A stretch of DNA of 64,000 nucleotides from Seohaeicola saemankumensis (lineage in GTDB: Bacteria; Pseudomonadota; Alphaproteobacteria; Rhodobacterales; Rhodobacteraceae). Position 1 is the first letter of the stretch. The number at the start of each line of letters is the position of its first letter. The notes under the pieces were generated by a model. The model made no database searches and was not told where the DNA came from. It was given only the letters and a program-made list of their open reading frames with translations. Where the stretch lies: NCBI RefSeq assembly GCF_020171285.1, contig NZ_JAIUZI010000004.1, forward strand, positions 1-64,000, written 5' to 3'. Positions 9,226 to 16,963 of this stretch are shown here, piece by piece. A program made the position numbers and the translations under genes.

Positions 9226-9254
9226 GGGGCAGCCCGGTGCGAACTTGATAGGGT
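9210..9254 (+). promoter_or_regulatory. Possible divergent use of the same box for the 9290 gene
   Basis: Because the box is partly palindromic, its complement (9210-9226) followed by TAGGGT at 9249-9254 gives the same box-to-(-10) spacing on the plus strand. This would start transcription near 9261 for the exported protein gene at 9290. The plus-strand match is weaker, so this is a suggestion only. Confidence 0.4.
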
Positions 9255-9289
9255 CCTCGCCATCCTGACATCACTTGGAAGGGCGCGGC

Positions 9290-9835
9290 ATGATGGATTG
9301 CAAAGCGGTCGTGGCGGCCGCGCTGGTCTGCCTGGGCGGTACCGCCGGGGCCGATATCGCGGCGGGGCCAAAGACCATTACCCTGACCGGACCCGCGGAC
9401 CAGCGGCGCGATATCGCGACACTGGATCTGGCGGCGGACGGGTCTTACCGCATCAATTGGACCGACGCGGAATTCGACGACTTCTTCTTGTCGATGCGAC
9501 CATTCAAGTGTCTGACCGGAAAGGACAAGCACTGGTGTCACGTACCCTATCCCTATGCCATCGAGCGGCGCATATCGCAGGGCGATCTGACCGATCTGGA
9601 ATATGATCTGCTGTTTCTGTGGAAGGGGGCCGGCGACTACGGCATCAACATGTGGAACGGCGTCTATTACCGGCTGCGGCATCAGGATGGCCGTCTGGTC
9701 GGGCGGATGTATGAAATGGATATGGATCTGTTGTCGGCCCCGCCCGCGCCGGGCAACCTGCGCCCGCTGGGGGTAGGGGATCTGCATGAAACCGACCCCG
9801 ACGGCCATTGGCTGCCGGGGCTGGTTATCGAATAG
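9290..9835 (+). CDS. Exported protein of unknown function in the PQQ island
   Basis: I do not recognise this 181-residue protein. It has an N-terminal signal-like stretch (AVVAAALVCLGGTAGA) and a mature part rich in Asp, Tyr and Trp, including a Cys pair around FKCLTGKDKHWCH and the aromatic stretch GINMWNGVYYRL. GGAAGGG at 9277-9283 supports ATG 9290; an upstream TTG at 9275 would lie before this site. It is transcribed divergently from the alcohol dehydrogenase and could share its operator. A periplasmic accessory role in quinoprotein function is plausible but only guilt by association. Confidence 0.6.
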   Translation: MMDCKAVVAAALVCLGGTAGADIAAGPKTITLTGPADQRRDIATLDLAADGSYRINWTDAEFDDFFLSMRPFKCLTGKDKHWCHVPYPYAIERRISQGDLTDLEYDLLFLWKGAGDYGINMWNGVYYRLRHQDGRLVGRMYEMDMDLLSAPPAPGNLRPLGVGDLHETDPDGHWLPGLVIE

Positions 9836-9838
9836 GGA

Positions 9839-10255
9839 TCAGTCGGAAATTGCCGACCCGTCGCGGGTGGTGATCGAGGTCAGGTAGGTCAGGATGAAAT
9901 CCTGCACCGTACGGTCGGTGATGCCGACATGGCGCATCTTGGTGCCCGGCATAAAGCCCGCGTTGTCCTCCATCCACGCGCGCAACGCGGCCTGCGTCCA
10001 GACGATGCCCGAGGCTTCGAGCGCGACGGAGTAGTCATAATCGGGATAGCTTCCGGCGGCCCGTCCCACGATGTTTTCAAGCGGTGGACCATAGCTTTCA
10101 TGGGTGCTGTCGGTGGCGTGGCAGCGGCGGCACTCGGACGCGAACAATTGCGCGCCCGCGCCAATCTTGATCGCCTCGAAGGTTGCCTCGCTGGCGACGG
10201 CCGGGGCGCTTAGCCCGCCCAGGGCAATGCAGATGGCTGGGATGATACGGTTCAT
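9839..10255 (-). CDS. Periplasmic mono-haem cytochrome c, probable electron acceptor of the alcohol dehydrogenase
   Basis: A class I c-type cytochrome of 138 residues. A signal peptide ending near AVAS-EAT leads to the haem site CRRCH at about residue 42 and the axial Met in PGTKMRHVG about 75 residues later. The pattern resembles cytochrome c2/c550 domains that take electrons from quinoprotein dehydrogenases. GGAGG 5-6 nt before ATG 10255 fixes the start; upstream in-frame sequence lacks protein character. It lies just beyond the exported protein gene, tail to tail (3-nt gap), and has its own regulon box about 90 nt upstream. Confidence 0.85.
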   Translation of the reverse strand: MNRIIPAICIALGGLSAPAVASEATFEAIKIGAGAQLFASECRRCHATDSTHESYGPPLENIVGRAAGSYPDYDYSVALEASGIVWTQAALRAWMEDNAGFMPGTKMRHVGITDRTVQDFILTYLTSITTRDGSAISD

Positions 10256-10313
10256 GGGGTCCTCCGCGGATGTTCCGGTCGAGCAGGTGGGATTTTGCGC
10301 GTTCCCATCTTTC

Positions 10314-10359
10314 GGAGTACCTTGGATTCGATTTCCGATCCGCCCGGACTTTAGTCGCA
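10314..10359 (-). promoter_or_regulatory. Regulon box and -10 for the cytochrome c gene
   Basis: Minus strand TGCGACTAAAGTCCGGG runs 10359-10343; the candidate -10 TACTCC runs 10319-10314. The right half of the box departs from consensus (CGGG instead of SAAT), but the spacing is kept. Predicted transcription start is near 10307. Confidence 0.5.
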
Positions 10360-10384
10360 ATCATGCGCGACGGACGCCCGGAAA

Positions 10385-10924
10385 TCAGAAGGCGGGCGCG
10401 TATTTCCAGTTGTCGGCATCCGGCGTGACCTCGTCCAGATCGTAATCCGCACCTTGCAGACGGCGCGCGATCTTGAGCCCGTCGCGGGCGGCCTCGTCGA
10501 CCAGTGCGCGGCCGGCGGCTTCGTCGCGGGCAACGCCGTGGCCGCGCATCAGGTCGAGCCCGTAATTGAACTTGCCCACCGGGTCGCCGGCCTCGGCGGC
10601 GCGTTTGTCCCAGTTGGCGGCGGCATCGGGGTTGTAGTCGCCGCCCAGCCCGTTGTTGTCCAGCTGGCTCATCCAGGTCATCGCACCGGTGTATCCGGCT
10701 TCGGCGCAGGTTTCGAACAGTTCGCGCGCCATCACGTGGCGGCCGCTCTTGGTGATAAAGTAACCAGAGGCGCAGGTCGCCATGTCGGTATGTCCGCGCC
10801 GGATATTTTCCATCACCCGGCCCAGCGTCATTTCGTCGGGGTTCAAGGTGCCGAATTCATCCTCGGCCAGGGCCAGAACCGGGGCGGTTGCCAGGGCAAT
10901 CGTCAACGTCAAACTCTTTATCAT
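10385..10924 (-). CDS. Periplasmic Sel1-repeat protein
   Basis: A 179-residue exported protein with a signal peptide (cleavage near ALA-EDE) and Sel1-type helical repeats, seen as AELFETCAEAGYTGAMTWMSQL-like segments and the clearer unit DPVGKFNYGLDLMRGHGVARD followed by GRALVDEAARDGL. Sel1/TPR-type proteins mediate protein contacts. Similar small repeat proteins occur beside PQQ alcohol dehydrogenase genes, but no defined role is known to me. AGGAGG lies directly before ATG 10924, and the promoter box is unusually close, predicting a leader of only about 13 nt that is little more than the ribosome site. Confidence 0.7.
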   Translation of the reverse strand: MIKSLTLTIALATAPVLALAEDEFGTLNPDEMTLGRVMENIRRGHTDMATCASGYFITKSGRHVMARELFETCAEAGYTGAMTWMSQLDNNGLGGDYNPDAAANWDKRAAEAGDPVGKFNYGLDLMRGHGVARDEAAGRALVDEAARDGLKIARRLQGADYDLDEVTPDADNWKYAPAF

Positions 10925-10943
10925 GACAGTCCTCCTGGGCCGG

Positions 10944-10988
10944 AGACTACCAAAGCCCCGGCGCAAAATCATCCGTGCTATGGTCGTA
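10944..10988 (-). promoter_or_regulatory. Regulon box and -10 for the Sel1-repeat gene
   Basis: Minus strand TACGACCATAGCACGGA runs 10988-10972, with TAGTCT at 10949-10944. The predicted transcription start near 10937 lies immediately upstream of the AGGAGG ribosome site (10936-10931). Confidence 0.6.
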
Positions 10989-10996
10989 GACGGGGG

Positions 10997-11788
10997 CTAG
11001 GCCTTGCGGCGGACCATACCGCGGGCCGGGTCATACCCCCACAAGGCCAGGGCCAGCAGGACCGCTGTGGCAAGGACAGTCCAGATCAGAGCGGGCCCGT
11101 TGAACTGAACATATAGCGCGAAGCGGATCAGTTCGACCGCGTGGGTAAAAGGGTTCGCGGCGCAGATGTCATGCAGGATTTCCGAGCTTTCTGCCATTTT
11201 CCACAGCGGGTAGAGCGCGGTGGACAGAAAGAACATCGGAAAGATCACGAAGTTCATGACGCCGGCGAAATTCTCCAGCTGTTTGATCAGGGATGACAGC
11301 GCCAGCCCCAGCGCGCCCAGCATCAGCCCCGCGATCACCAGCGCCGGCAGGATCGTGACATACCCCAGCGGCGCAAAGCGGATGCCGTAGATCGCGGTGA
11401 TGCCGAGAAAGGTATAGACCTGAAGGATCGAGATCGCGGTGCTGGCCAGAAGCCGGCAGAACAGCAGCCACCAGCGCGGCAGCGGGCTGGTCAGCAGCAG
11501 CCGCATCGAGCCCATCTCGCGGTCGTAAACCAGGCTGAGCGAGCTTTGCATGCCGTTGAACAGCAGGACCATGCCGCATAGGCCCGGCACGATGTAGACT
11601 TCGTAGGTGGTGTAGGTCTGGTAGGGGGGCGTGATGGACAGCCCCAGCGCCGCGCGGAACCCGGCGGCGAAGACGACCAGCCACAACAGCGGGCGCACCA
11701 GCGCCGCGATGAAACGGCTGCGCTGACCGACAAAGCGGTAGGCCTCGCGGGTGACGATGGCGCGAAGCGCGATCAGATAGGGGATCAT
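10997..11788 (-). CDS. ABC-2 type transporter permease of the PQQ-alcohol dehydrogenase system (PedC-like)
   Basis: A 263-residue inner-membrane permease with six predicted spans and the ABC-2 signature LVYDREMGSMRLLLTSPLPRW in its central cytoplasmic loop. The fit is to the PedC-type permease family associated with PQQ alcohol dehydrogenases (TIGR03861 by recollection). Its start overlaps the ATPase stop by 4 nt (ATGA), so the two are coupled. ABC-2 permeases usually export; the transported molecule of this system is not established. It ends the operon that runs from the binding protein at 15184. Confidence 0.85.
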   Translation of the reverse strand: MIPYLIALRAIVTREAYRFVGQRSRFIAALVRPLLWLVVFAAGFRAALGLSITPPYQTYTTYEVYIVPGLCGMVLLFNGMQSSLSLVYDREMGSMRLLLTSPLPRWWLLFCRLLASTAISILQVYTFLGITAIYGIRFAPLGYVTILPALVIAGLMLGALGLALSSLIKQLENFAGVMNFVIFPMFFLSTALYPLWKMAESSEILHDICAANPFTHAVELIRFALYVQFNGPALIWTVLATAVLLALALWGYDPARGMVRRKA

Positions 11789-12510
11789 CGCGGCGCCCCT
11801 TGTGCGGTCTGCGCGAGGAAATAGTCCGGCAGGGGCTGTGGCCCCCGCAGGCTGGCGGTGGGGCCGTCCTGCAGGATGTGGCCCTGATGCAGGATCAGCA
11901 ACTGGTCGGTGTCGTCGATTTCATCGGTCAGATGGGTGGCCCAAAGCACGGTCAGCCCCTCTTCGCGCGACAGGGTATGGACATGGCGGGTGATTGCGGC
12001 GCGGGTGGCGGCGTCGAGCCCGACGGTGGGTTCGTCCAGCAGCAGAACGCGCGGTTTGTGGATCAGGCAGCGCGCGATTTCCAGCCGCCGCCGGTGCCCG
12101 CCATTCAGATTGCGGGCGATCTCGGCGCGGCGTTCGGACATCTCCAGCCTGTCCAGCGCGTGATCGATGCGGCGCCGGGCCTCGCGCCCCGCCAGACCGT
12201 GCAGGGCGGCAAAGTAGCCGAGGTTCCGGTCGACCGTCAGATCCAGATCCAGCGTTGGCTGCTGAAACACAACACCCATTTGTTTCAAGGCCTTGCGCGG
12301 GGATCGGCCGATGTCGTGGCCGTCGATTTCGATCCGTCCCGAGGCCGTGGTGAACAGCCGCGTGAGCAGCGAGAACAGCGTCGATTTCCCGGCGCCATTC
12401 GGCCCCAGCAGCGCGCAGAAGACCCCTTGGGGCACGTGAAAGCTCACGTCCTGCAGGGCGGTTTTGGCGCCATAAGCGTAACTGAGACGATCGACGCGCA
12501 ATCCGCTCAC
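11785..12510 (-). CDS. ABC transporter ATPase, PQQ-alcohol dehydrogenase system
   Basis: A 241-residue ATP-binding subunit. Walker A is GPNGAGKST, the signature is the variant LNGGHRRRLEIAR in place of LSGGQ, Walker B is VLLLDEPTVGLD, and WATHLTDEI holds the switch His. The Asn and His substitutions in the signature are also what I recall for this subfamily (TIGR03864), so they need not mean inactivity. It is flanked by 4-nt overlaps with the permease and the small exported protein. It powers the neighbouring PedC-like permease. Confidence 0.88.
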   Translation of the reverse strand: MSGLRVDRLSYAYGAKTALQDVSFHVPQGVFCALLGPNGAGKSTLFSLLTRLFTTASGRIEIDGHDIGRSPRKALKQMGVVFQQPTLDLDLTVDRNLGYFAALHGLAGREARRRIDHALDRLEMSERRAEIARNLNGGHRRRLEIARCLIHKPRVLLLDEPTVGLDAATRAAITRHVHTLSREEGLTVLWATHLTDEIDDTDQLLILHQGHILQDGPTASLRGPQPLPDYFLAQTAQGAPR

Positions 12511-12962
12511 TTGATGGTGATCTCCAGCCTTTGCGTTTCGCCGGTGCTGCCGGGAATTTTCAGATAGTAGCTGCCCGGTTTGATCGCGACAAAGCCGATT
12601 TCCATTTCGCCGGCTTCGTCGAATTCGACGCTGTCGAGGCCCAGGGGTCTGATTTCCAGACCTTCGACGACGATCTCGTCGATCCAGATCGCGCGAAAGA
12701 ATTCGGGGCCGACCAGGGCCAGTTCCTGGCTGCCGTCGCCCTGGATTTCGAATTCGTAATAGGTGCCTGATTTCAAGACCCAGGGCGCCTCGGCGAGCGG
12801 CATGCCGGCGGACAGGGTGATGGGCGGCAGATCCTGCTTGTTGGAGCCGGACAACAGGCCGGCCATGCCGAGGGAGGGGCCATCGTCATCGTCGGCGCGG
12901 GCGGCGGGCGCGGCGAGGGTCAGGGCGGTGGCGGCGGCGAGAATGACCGTTTTGTACATCAT
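12507..12962 (-). CDS. Exported protein of unknown function within the PQQ ABC operon
   Basis: A 151-residue protein with a signal peptide (ALTLAAPAARA-DDDD). The mature part is beta-rich and ends GSYYLKIPGSTGETQRLEI, reminiscent of a small cupredoxin-like or immunoglobulin-like sandwich, but there are no Cys/His metal ligands to support copper binding. Three candidate starts lie close together (GTG 12965, ATG 12962, ATG 12959); AAGGA 8 nt before 12962 favours that one. Position between ATPase and propeller genes, with overlap to the ATPase, indicates a dedicated accessory of the transporter. Function unknown. Confidence 0.65.
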   Translation of the reverse strand: MMYKTVILAAATALTLAAPAARADDDDGPSLGMAGLLSGSNKQDLPPITLSAGMPLAEAPWVLKSGTYYEFEIQGDGSQELALVGPEFFRAIWIDEIVVEGLEIRPLGLDSVEFDEAGEMEIGFVAIKPGSYYLKIPGSTGETQRLEITIK

Positions 12963-13007
12963 CACGAGCGTCCTTTTTCCGTTTTGTACGTAATTTTCGG
13001 GGCCGGA

Positions 13008-13964
13008 TCAGGGACGCAGGGCGGCGCCCCAAGGGAAGCGGCCGACCTTGATCGACTTGATCGCCTCGCGGCGGGCGACGTCGATGACGGTGACGTCGCC
13101 GGACACGCCGTTGGTGGTGAAGAGGAGCGATTTGTCGGGCGAGAACGCCATGTGCCAGACCCGGCGGCCGACGAGAATGTAGTCTTCGACCTCGAAGGTG
13201 CGGGCATTGACCACGGCGACGTGGTTGGAGGGGCCGAGCGCCACGAAGACGGTTTCTTCATCTTCGGTAAACTCGAAGCCCACCGGCTGAACGCGGTCGG
13301 GGTGCACGCCCTTGACGGCGAATTCGATCTTGGCCTTTTCGGCCTGGGTGGCGACGTCGAAGACGGTGAGGGTGCCGCCGATTTCGGAGCTGACCCAGAG
13401 TTCGGAGGCCTGCGCCGCGAATTCGGCGTGGCGGGGGCGGGAATCGACCAGCGTGTTGGCCACGATCGTCCGGGTTTCGGTGTCGATCCAATGCGCCATG
13501 TTGGTGGTTTCCGAGGTGGTGATGACGATGCTGCCATCGGGGCTGACGGCCATGCCTTCGGGTTCGATCCCGACGTTGATCTGGGCGATCACCTTGCGCG
13601 TTTCGGTATCGACCACGGTTGTCACCGCGTCGTCCTCGTTGGCGATGTAGAGATGCCGGTCGTTGGGGTGCAGAACGAATTGCTCGGGGTCCTCGCCCGA
13701 GGGCAGATCATGCAGGATCTGGCCGGTTTCGGGATCCATCACCTGTACCGTGTCGCTGTCGGAGGCGCAGATGTAGACGCGGGAGTAATCGCGCGAAAAG
13801 GTGATGCCGCGCGGGCGTTCGCCGGTTTCGATGGTGCGGATCACCTCGAGGCTGTCGATGTCGATCACGCTGATGGTGTCGTCCTTTTCGTTGGTGACCC
13901 AGATTTCGGCGGCCTGCAGGGGCGCGGCGAGGAGGAGGGCGGGGATCAGGAGCAGCTGTTTCAT
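13008..13964 (-). CDS. PQQ-associated YVTN-type beta-propeller protein
   Basis: A 318-residue secreted propeller. After a signal peptide (LLLAAPLQA-AEIW) come seven repeats of the type WVTNEKDDTISVIDIDSLEV, each with the GxxPxG linkers (TGERPRGI, VGIEPEGM, VGRFPWGA) typical of YVTN/lactonase-like blades. This matches the PQQ-dependent catabolism-associated propeller family (TIGR03866 by recollection). No ribosome site is strong; ATG 13964 is chosen for the signal peptide. It lies between the binding protein and the small exported protein, with a dispersed repeat in the upstream gap. The ligand is unknown. Confidence 0.85.
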   Translation of the reverse strand: MKQLLLIPALLLAAPLQAAEIWVTNEKDDTISVIDIDSLEVIRTIETGERPRGITFSRDYSRVYICASDSDTVQVMDPETGQILHDLPSGEDPEQFVLHPNDRHLYIANEDDAVTTVVDTETRKVIAQINVGIEPEGMAVSPDGSIVITTSETTNMAHWIDTETRTIVANTLVDSRPRHAEFAAQASELWVSSEIGGTLTVFDVATQAEKAKIEFAVKGVHPDRVQPVGFEFTEDEETVFVALGPSNHVAVVNARTFEVEDYILVGRRVWHMAFSPDKSLLFTTNGVSGDVTVIDVARREAIKSIKVGRFPWGAALRP

Positions 13965-13981
13965 GGGTGGGTCCGTTGGAT

Positions 13982-14014
13982 GCCTCCGGCGGGAGTATTT
14001 GAAAAGAGATGAAA
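13982..14014 (+). repeat. Dispersed repeat, copy 1
   Basis: GCCTCCGGCGGGAGTATTTG followed by AAAAGAGATGAAA. The first 13 bases can fold as a small hairpin (CTCCGGCGGGAG type). Four further copies occur at 42219, 46316, 49353 and 51855. Here it lies between two minus-strand genes of one operon, antisense to them. Confidence 0.8.
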
Positions 14015-14020
14015 GGCGGG

Positions 14021-15184
14021 TCAGGGGAAGGCGGTGCAGGCGCTTTCGGGCGCGTCCAGACCCAGTGTGTCGAGTTCGGTGCGCTGGTGCAGGTAGCCGT
14101 CGAGCGGGGCCTGGGCCGCCATGGCGCGCGGGGTGACGAGCGGGATCGGCTGGCGCAGCTGGCCGTTCCAGTGGCGGAAGCTGAGCGGGCGCCCCTTGAA
14201 CCCGGCCAGTTCGAAGCGGTCGGAAAGCAGGTAGGCGCGGATGGCGGCGGGATCGGCCGTGCCGGTGCGGGTCACCGCCTCGCCCAGGGACCGGATCGCG
14301 GCCCAGGCGGCGTAGTCGCGCGGACGCATGTCGCGCCCGGCGAGATCCCGGAACCGCGATTGCAGCTGTGCCGCGCCCCATTGTTCGACCACCGGGGCCC
14401 AACCCGCGGGCACCAGCCCCTCGGAGCCGGCGACCGGGCGGGGCAGCCAGGTGTTGAAGGGAATGTAGCGGCCGAAATCATGCAGTTCATCGGCGATCAG
14501 CAGCAGGTCGTATTTGCCCAGCTCCTGGGTGAACAGCGGCACCTCCTGCGTCGCGTTGCGGCGCATGTCGGCGTCGAAGGCCCAGGTTTTCTCGGCCGAG
14601 AGCCGGAGCCCGAATTTGGCGGCGCTGGCCCGGAGCGCCTCGGCAAAGGCGATGTCGCCGGGGTGGGTGCCGGCGATCAGCGCCAGAGTGTCCCAGCGCC
14701 GGGCGCGGGCGAATTGCATCAGCGCGTCGCTGCGCATCTGGTGCGTGGGCAGAGTGTGCAGCAGGTTGGCGCGGCACTCGGCGCTGCGCAGCGCGGTTGC
14801 GGCGCTGGAGGTGTTGAACAGGATGGCGCCCTGCGCCTGCGGCAGGTCGGCGATGGCCAGCAGGGTGGCGGCCGGGGCGTCGAGGATCAGGAAGGGCGTT
14901 TGCGCCAGCGCGTCCCGCGCCGCCGGGATCGGATCGCCGCCGGCGGGGACAATCACCGTTTCCAGTTTGTAGTCGTGGCCGAGGAAACCGCCGGTGGTCT
15001 GATTGTCGGCCAGGCCCAGCCGGGCGCCGGATTCCCCCTCGTCCCGGGGCACCGGATCGAGGTTGGAGAGGGTGGGGGGGCGGTCGACCTGCTGTTTGAG
15101 GTAGATCACCGGCACATCGACCCCGGCCGGGGCCGCGCCGGCCGCCAGGATCAGGCCCAGGATATAAAGGCAAAGGCGTCGCAC
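14021..15184 (-). CDS. Periplasmic substrate-binding protein, PQQ-alcohol dehydrogenase ABC system
   Basis: A 387-residue binding protein of the branched-chain-amino-acid-receptor fold, matching the family known for this ABC system (TIGR03863 by recollection). The start is probably GTG 15184, because GGGAGG lies 4-6 nt upstream; a GTG at 15196 would overlap that site. A signal peptide follows (LGLILAAGAAPAG). The two-lobe protein includes FILDAPAATLL and the conserved region RDMRPRDYAAWAAIRSLGEA. It heads the operon with propeller, exported protein, ATPase and permease, and has a regulon box 63 nt upstream. Confidence 0.82.
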   Translation of the reverse strand: MRRLCLYILGLILAAGAAPAGVDVPVIYLKQQVDRPPTLSNLDPVPRDEGESGARLGLADNQTTGGFLGHDYKLETVIVPAGGDPIPAARDALAQTPFLILDAPAATLLAIADLPQAQGAILFNTSSAATALRSAECRANLLHTLPTHQMRSDALMQFARARRWDTLALIAGTHPGDIAFAEALRASAAKFGLRLSAEKTWAFDADMRRNATQEVPLFTQELGKYDLLLIADELHDFGRYIPFNTWLPRPVAGSEGLVPAGWAPVVEQWGAAQLQSRFRDLAGRDMRPRDYAAWAAIRSLGEAVTRTGTADPAAIRAYLLSDRFELAGFKGRPLSFRHWNGQLRQPIPLVTPRAMAAQAPLDGYLHQRTELDTLGLDAPESACTAFP

Positions 15185-15217
15185 GGTTCCTCCCACGGGC
15201 TGCGCAGCGTGTCGGTG

Positions 15218-15263
15218 AGACTAAGGGCGGGTCCGGCGGGGGCACCATTGGACCAAGGTCGTA
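15218..15263 (-). promoter_or_regulatory. Regulon box and -10 for the ABC-system operon
   Basis: Minus strand TACGACCTTGGTCCAAT at 15263-15247, with TAGTCT at 15223-15218. The centre GACCTTGGTC is a perfect palindrome, one of the two best matches to a dimer site in the set. Predicted transcription start is near 15211. Confidence 0.7.
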
Positions 15264-15293
15264 TGGCGTTTGCGCCGATATCAAACTTAAGTC
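15248..15293 (+). promoter_or_regulatory. Same palindromic box read towards pedF
   Basis: Read on the plus strand the palindrome at 15251-15260 is followed by TAAGTC at 15288-15293, at the same spacing as in the minus-strand promoters. This predicts a divergent promoter starting near 15300 for cytochrome pedF, so one operator would serve both operons. Confidence 0.55.
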
Positions 15294-15362
15294 TCGTATC
15301 ATCGTGGTGGTCCGGTTCGCTACAAACGGAGCCAACCAACGTACCACGAACCGGAGGAAACC

Positions 15363-16040
15363 ATGTTCAAACTGCCCCTGGCCGCGCTTGGCCTGATCGC
15401 TGCGACCTCGATGGCACATGCGCATGGCGATGTCGCGCCGCAACCGATGAACACCGATGCCCTGCCCGATGTGGGCGAGGAGTGGCTGACCGAGAACCCC
15501 TATCGCGACCAGGGGATCGAGGTCTGGAAGACCGCGATCGAGATCGGCGACAGCGGATACAACCAGAACTGCGCCCGCTGTCACGGGCTGGGCGTCGTGT
15601 CGGGCGGGCTGGCCCCCGATCTGCGCTATCTCGAAGCCGAGGAATATGGCGACGAATGGTATGTCGAGCGGTTCCAGACCGGGTACACGCAGAACGGCAT
15701 CACCAAGATGCCGGCATTCGGCGAGCTTCTAGGGCAGAAGGCGGCCTGGGCGATCCGGACCTATATTGAAACCCGGCCCGATGACGGGGCGCTGGACGAT
15801 GTCACCCCGCGCCTGTTGCAGGTCCGCGACGAGCTGGCCGCGATGGCCGAGGGGGCCGATGGCGATGCCGCGGCGCTGCAGGCGGAGCTGGCCGGGATCG
15901 CGGAGTCGGTCGATACCGGGTCTGGCGCGCCGGTTGCCGACAGCGTCGCGTTTCGCGCCGCCAATCTGATTTCCGGCGACACGCCCGATTTCAAGGCCGC
16001 CGCCGAGGCGCTGACCGTCGGCCTGTCGGCGGCGCATTAG
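15363..16040 (+). CDS. pedF: Cytochrome c-550 PedF
   Basis: A 225-residue periplasmic cytochrome c. A signal peptide (ATSMAHA-HGD) precedes the haem motif CARCHG at about residue 80 and an axial-Met region ITKMPAFGE. The C-terminal third is an alpha-helical Ala/Asp/Glu-rich extension. The layout and the motif GYNQNCARCHG fit the PedF family, the cytochrome found with PQQ alcohol dehydrogenases and their ABC system. CCGGAGG precedes ATG 15363. It is divergent from the ABC operon and followed after 10 nt by the binding-protein gene, with which it should be co-transcribed. Confidence 0.85.
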   Translation: MFKLPLAALGLIAATSMAHAHGDVAPQPMNTDALPDVGEEWLTENPYRDQGIEVWKTAIEIGDSGYNQNCARCHGLGVVSGGLAPDLRYLEAEEYGDEWYVERFQTGYTQNGITKMPAFGELLGQKAAWAIRTYIETRPDDGALDDVTPRLLQVRDELAAMAEGADGDAAALQAELAGIAESVDTGSGAPVADSVAFRAANLISGDTPDFKAAAEALTVGLSAAH

Positions 16041-16050
16041 GAGGACGGGT

Positions 16051-16962
16051 TTGGGGCACATGACGCGACGCCTGGCCGGGCAACTCCTCTCCATCCTGTG
16101 TGTCTGCGCCATTGCGCAGGCCGCCCAGGCCCGGTGCGAAGATCATGTGCCCCAGGCCCGGCCCCAGAACACCGCGCGGGACGTGGTGGGGCAGGATCTG
16201 GATACCATACAGGAGCGGGGGTACATCACCTTTGCCGCCTATGAGGATTTCCCGCCCTGGTCCTATGAAGAGGGCGGGCGGCCCGTGGGTGTCGATATCG
16301 ACATCGGCCGGCTGATTGCCGAGGATCTGGGGGTCGAGGCGCGGTTCAGACTGGTGGCGCCGGGCGAGACCCTGGAGGCCGATCTGCGCAACTGGATCTG
16401 GAAGGGGCCGGTCGTGGGCGGGGCGGTGGCGAATGTCATGCTGCACGTGCCCTACGACAGCGAGTTTGCCTGCCGGGTCGAACAGGTGGTGTTCACCGGG
16501 CAGTATCACGTCGAGGAAATCGCGATTGCCTATCGCGAGGATGCCTATCCCGAGGATCCGCCGGTGCCGGCTTATTTCCGCTTTGACACGGTGGCGGTCG
16601 AGAACGATTCGATTGCCGATTTCTACCTGTCCGCCTTTCCCGGCGGACAGCTGAGCCACAATGTCAGCCGCCTGCCGACCATGGCGGAGGCGATGCGGGC
16701 GCTGGCCGAGGGGCAAACGATGGCGGCGATGGGGCCGCTGGCGCAGCTGGAGGCCGGGCTGCAGGACGGGCTGGCGGTGCATACGCCGCCGTTGCCGGGG
16801 TTTGCGGTGGGCAACTGGACCGCCGGGGTGGCGGTGCATTTCGGCTATCGCCCGCTGGCCTATGCCGTCGAGGACGCGATTTATGCCGCGATCAGCGATG
16901 GCCGGATGGCGGCGATTTTTGCCGCCCACGGGCTGAGCTTTCGCCCGCCTGAACTGCGCTAG
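16051..16962 (+). CDS. MxaJ/XoxJ-like periplasmic binding protein
   Basis: A 303-residue solute-binding protein family 3 member with a signal peptide. The family core is clear: FAAYEDFPPWSY followed by GVDIDIGRLIAEDLGV. Proteins of this type (MxaJ, XoxJ) accompany methanol and lanthanide-dependent alcohol dehydrogenases and are thought to help activate or interact with the enzyme rather than feed an importer. AGGAGG at 16039-16044 is 6 nt from TTG 16051 but 15 nt from ATG 16060, so a TTG start is likely. It converges on the ApbE gene with a 1-nt gap. Confidence 0.78.
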   Translation: MGHMTRRLAGQLLSILCVCAIAQAAQARCEDHVPQARPQNTARDVVGQDLDTIQERGYITFAAYEDFPPWSYEEGGRPVGVDIDIGRLIAEDLGVEARFRLVAPGETLEADLRNWIWKGPVVGGAVANVMLHVPYDSEFACRVEQVVFTGQYHVEEIAIAYREDAYPEDPPVPAYFRFDTVAVENDSIADFYLSAFPGGQLSHNVSRLPTMAEAMRALAEGQTMAAMGPLAQLEAGLQDGLAVHTPPLPGFAVGNWTAGVAVHFGYRPLAYAVEDAIYAAISDGRMAAIFAAHGLSFRPPELR

Positions 16963-16963
16963 G

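Noticed and set aside
12507..12962. Small copper protein (cupredoxin)
   Set aside because: The beta-rich look is suggestive, but Cys and His ligands are absent.
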